Shown here: piece after piece, positions 6,653 to 8,306 of the stretch | How the letters are laid out: the number at the start of each line of letters is the position of its first letter | Numbering within the stretch: position 1 is the stretch's first letter | Source: Bacteroidota bacterium | GTDB taxonomy: Bacteria > Bacteroidota > Ignavibacteria > SZUA-365 > JAADGX01 | Direction of reading: 5' to 3' | Length of the DNA stretch: 8,306 nt | Assembly: GCA_024276335.1 (NCBI GenBank) | Contig: JAJRXL010000455.1 | Location: 1-8,306 of the forward strand | Program-made: the position numbers and the translations under genes | The notes under the pieces: model-generated | Told to the model about the DNA's origin: nothing | The model's database searches: none | The model's input: the letters and a program-made list of their open reading frames with translations, nothing else

Positions 6653-6703
6653 AAAAGCCTGATGGTTGTCCCCCGTGTCAGGAGCCGCTTTTACTCCACG
6701 GAC
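6651..6703 (-). terminator. Weak candidate terminator after the EEP gene
   Basis: Just after the EEP stop, the minus strand can fold CCGTGGAG (6701-6694) with CTCC (6684-6681) and CACGG (6677-6673) around a TGA bulge. Alternatively CCTGA (6682-6678) pairs with TCAGG (6662-6658), followed by CTTTTAT. Neither has a strong stem with a long U-run. Termination is plausible because a new operon seems to start here, but the site is weak. Confidence 0.3.
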
Positions 6704-6706
6704 GAA

Positions 6707-8306
6707 TCACCACTTACGGACGGCGACACGCATCGCGGTTTTTCCTCCCGCATGCACCAGTACCCTTACCACACGAGGGAGATTGCCACTCCCGATCCGG
6801 ATCGAGTGTCTGCCCGCCGAAAGCGTCCCCAGATCGCGCACACGAAGAATCCTCCCCAGGATATCGGTGAAGACAATTGAAACGGAAGCGGGCTTGTAGA
6901 GGTGAAACATCACCGTGAACCCGGAAGAAAAGGGATTCGGATACACCGGTTGAAGAGAGAACGTTGACGCTTCGGGAAAGCGGGCTCCCGCCGGTCGGGC
7001 CGGGGAAATATCCGCCACGACGGGAAAGTGGTCCGACGCGGTGCGGGAGTCATCGATCCAGACTCCGATCCGTTTCAAGTCGTCCGGCGTCAGTTCGGCC
7101 GAGGAAAAGACATAGGCGTGGGGGACGTCAAGTACGCTGCCACTGTAGAAAACGTAATCCAAACGCCCCGGCAGATAATTGCTCGGCTCGTTATGCCACG
7201 TGAACGTGAAGAGATTCGTTACATGCCTGGGGTTGAGATCTTCAAGATTGCTGCCATCCCAATCGGGCGGCGCGTCGGGCCCGAATGCGGCGTTGTCGAA
7301 GATATCTCCCGTCAACAGCGTCTCCCGTTGGCGCCGGTCGCCGACAAAATTCATATCGCCCGTCAAAAGTATCGGCGTGTTTTCCGGGAGCGCAAAAGGA
7401 CCGGAACCGTTTCTCGTATCCCGCAGGAAAGAAATAAACGCATCTGCTTCCTGCTGGCGCTTGTCGTCCGCGTCGCAGCACCGGAAATGCGCGTTCACGA
7501 CAAGAAGACGCCGAACCGGGGAATCGTGGATTCTAAGCAGAAACGCCGACAACCTGTGGTTGTCCAGTACGATTGATTTTTTCTCCACCGGGTAATAGGT
7601 TACCAGCACATTTCCCTGGTCAATCTTGTATGCTGCAAACTCCCTGTCGGCCGAGGGCGAAAGAATCGACCGGATGTATTGCTGCACTTCTTCGGCAGTC
7701 TTCCCGAACAATTCCTGGAAACACAGGATGTCCGGTTGTAAGGCCCGGAGGATCCGGGTGAACGCCGGCCGACGGCCCGCGTCCATGAATCCCCCATTGT
7801 GGACGTTCCAACTCAATATCCTGATGTGGGCTGGACTCGTCCTGGGTAAAGAAATCGTGGCCACGGGAGCATAGTCGTCCTCGCGCCAGGAGTACCGGAC
7901 CGGTACGTATTCATCGGGAAGGCGGTCGCCGCCGGAGCTTCTATCCTCAAGAACGACACGGATGAAACTCCCCGTGAACATCCTGATGTCGTCAATTTCG
8001 GCTTGCCGGTCGACAGCAATTTCAAAGCGGTCGGAACTGAATGACGGCGCGGCAACCAGGGAGATATCGGCCGGTTTCAGGGGCACGGGCCGCGAGGCAA
8101 CGTATGCCGTTCCATACCTGGCTCCAAACGTCCACACGATGTCGGCGCCCATCTTTCCGTTGACTAACCCCGTGGAAGCGGAGCCGTCGGTATCGATATA
8201 CAAGGTAATTTCATTGTCCTGCTGGAGGACGATTTCCCTGCCGACATCAAAAGACAGGTAGAGGAACCGCTCATCGTTGCGGATGGTGAGATTGACGAAG
8301 TCGATC
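6707..8306 (-). CDS. T9SS-exported endonuclease/exonuclease/phosphatase protein (5' end beyond right edge)
   Basis: The frame stays open through the right edge, so the first visible codon (8305) is internal: 532 residues are seen. Residues 1 to about 150 are beta-rich, with NDERFLYLSFD and NEITLYIDTDG, resembling CBM9/DOMON-like sandwiches (tentative). An EEP phosphoesterase domain follows with every key motif: SWNVHNG (165-171), CFQEL (195-199), VNAHF (270-274), TGDMNF (315-320), GRLDYVF (380-386) and ASDHFPV (423-429). These supply the metal-binding Glu, the Asp/Asn pair and the catalytic His of the DNase I-like fold. A T9SS type A sorting domain (about 450-532) begins LQPVYPNPF and ends with a short basic tail. 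The protein should therefore cross the outer membrane via the Por system. The substrate could be DNA, a phospholipid or another phosphoester. The gene ends with TGA at 6707, 132 bp before ndk. Confidence 0.92.
   Translation of the reverse strand, partial: IDFVNLTIRNDERFLYLSFDVGREIVLQQDNEITLYIDTDGSASTGLVNGKMGADIVWTFGARYGTAYVASRPVPLKPADISLVAAPSFSSDRFEIAVDRQAEIDDIRMFTGSFIRVVLEDRSSGGDRLPDEYVPVRYSWREDDYAPVATISLPRTSPAHIRILSWNVHNGGFMDAGRRPAFTRILRALQPDILCFQELFGKTAEEVQQYIRSILSPSADREFAAYKIDQGNVLVTYYPVEKKSIVLDNHRLSAFLLRIHDSPVRRLLVVNAHFRCCDADDKRQQEADAFISFLRDTRNGSGPFALPENTPILLTGDMNFVGDRRQRETLLTGDIFDNAAFGPDAPPDWDGSNLEDLNPRHVTNLFTFTWHNEPSNYLPGRLDYVFYSGSVLDVPHAYVFSSAELTPDDLKRIGVWIDDSRTASDHFPVVADISPARPAGARFPEASTFSLQPVYPNPFSSGFTVMFHLYKPASVSIVFTDILGRILRVRDLGTLSAGRHSIRIGSGNLPRVVRVLVHAGGKTAMRVAVRKW

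Noticed and set aside
8201..8203. TTG as the start of the EEP gene
   Set aside because: The frame continues upstream to the edge with sensible beta-strand sequence (NLTIRNDERFLYLSFD), so the gene is simply cut by the window.
1..8306. tRNA, rRNA, CRISPR repeats, insertion sequences
   Set aside because: Reading both strands showed no cloverleaf-like gene, no regularly spaced repeats, no terminal inverted repeats and no transposase or integrase coding sequence.

Overview
The window is an ordinary-looking chromosomal segment of a Bacteroidota/FCB-group bacterium, possibly from the Ignavibacteria/Chlorobi/Kapabacteria side. This placement is inferred from three things: a type IX secretion (T9SS) sorting domain with a YPNPF motif, a large alpha-2-macroglobulin without a lipobox, and a GH171/DUF1343 protein beside a small Bacteroidota-style lipoprotein. 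G+C is moderate, slightly above half by eye. All seven supported genes lie on the minus strand, so they read from right to left. No tRNA, rRNA, CRISPR array, transposase, integrase or phage gene is visible.

Layout in transcription order. (1) 8306-6707: a secreted endonuclease/exonuclease/phosphatase (EEP) enzyme with an N-terminal beta-sandwich-like region and a C-terminal T9SS tag; its 5' end is beyond the right edge. (2) A 132-bp gap with weak hairpins, a 16-bp AT-rich dyad and a possible promoter. (3) 6574-4332: ndk, a NUDIX hydrolase and a NamZ-type exo-N-acetylmuramidase, with junctions TGATG and TAAATG, followed 17 bp later by (4) a lipoprotein at 4314-3247. These four look like one operon. 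(5) A 91-bp gap with an inverted repeat. (6) 3155-2391: a divergent HisA-like TIM barrel. (7) A 112-bp gap with a small dyad. (8) 2278-1: the first 759 residues of a large secreted alpha-2-macroglobulin-family protein, running off the left edge.

Functionally the block mixes nucleotide housekeeping (Ndk, NUDIX) with envelope work (muramidase, lipoprotein, macroglobulin, T9SS-exported phosphoesterase). The most unusual gene is the HisA-like one. It aligns with HisA almost without gaps, but has Pro where HisA has its first catalytic Asp (residue 8), lacks both glycine-rich phosphate-binding loops, and has gained CxCxxC and CxxC motifs in loops that should face the active site. It is unlikely to be the histidine-pathway isomerase and may bind a metal. 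I do not see a defence system or a mobile element here.
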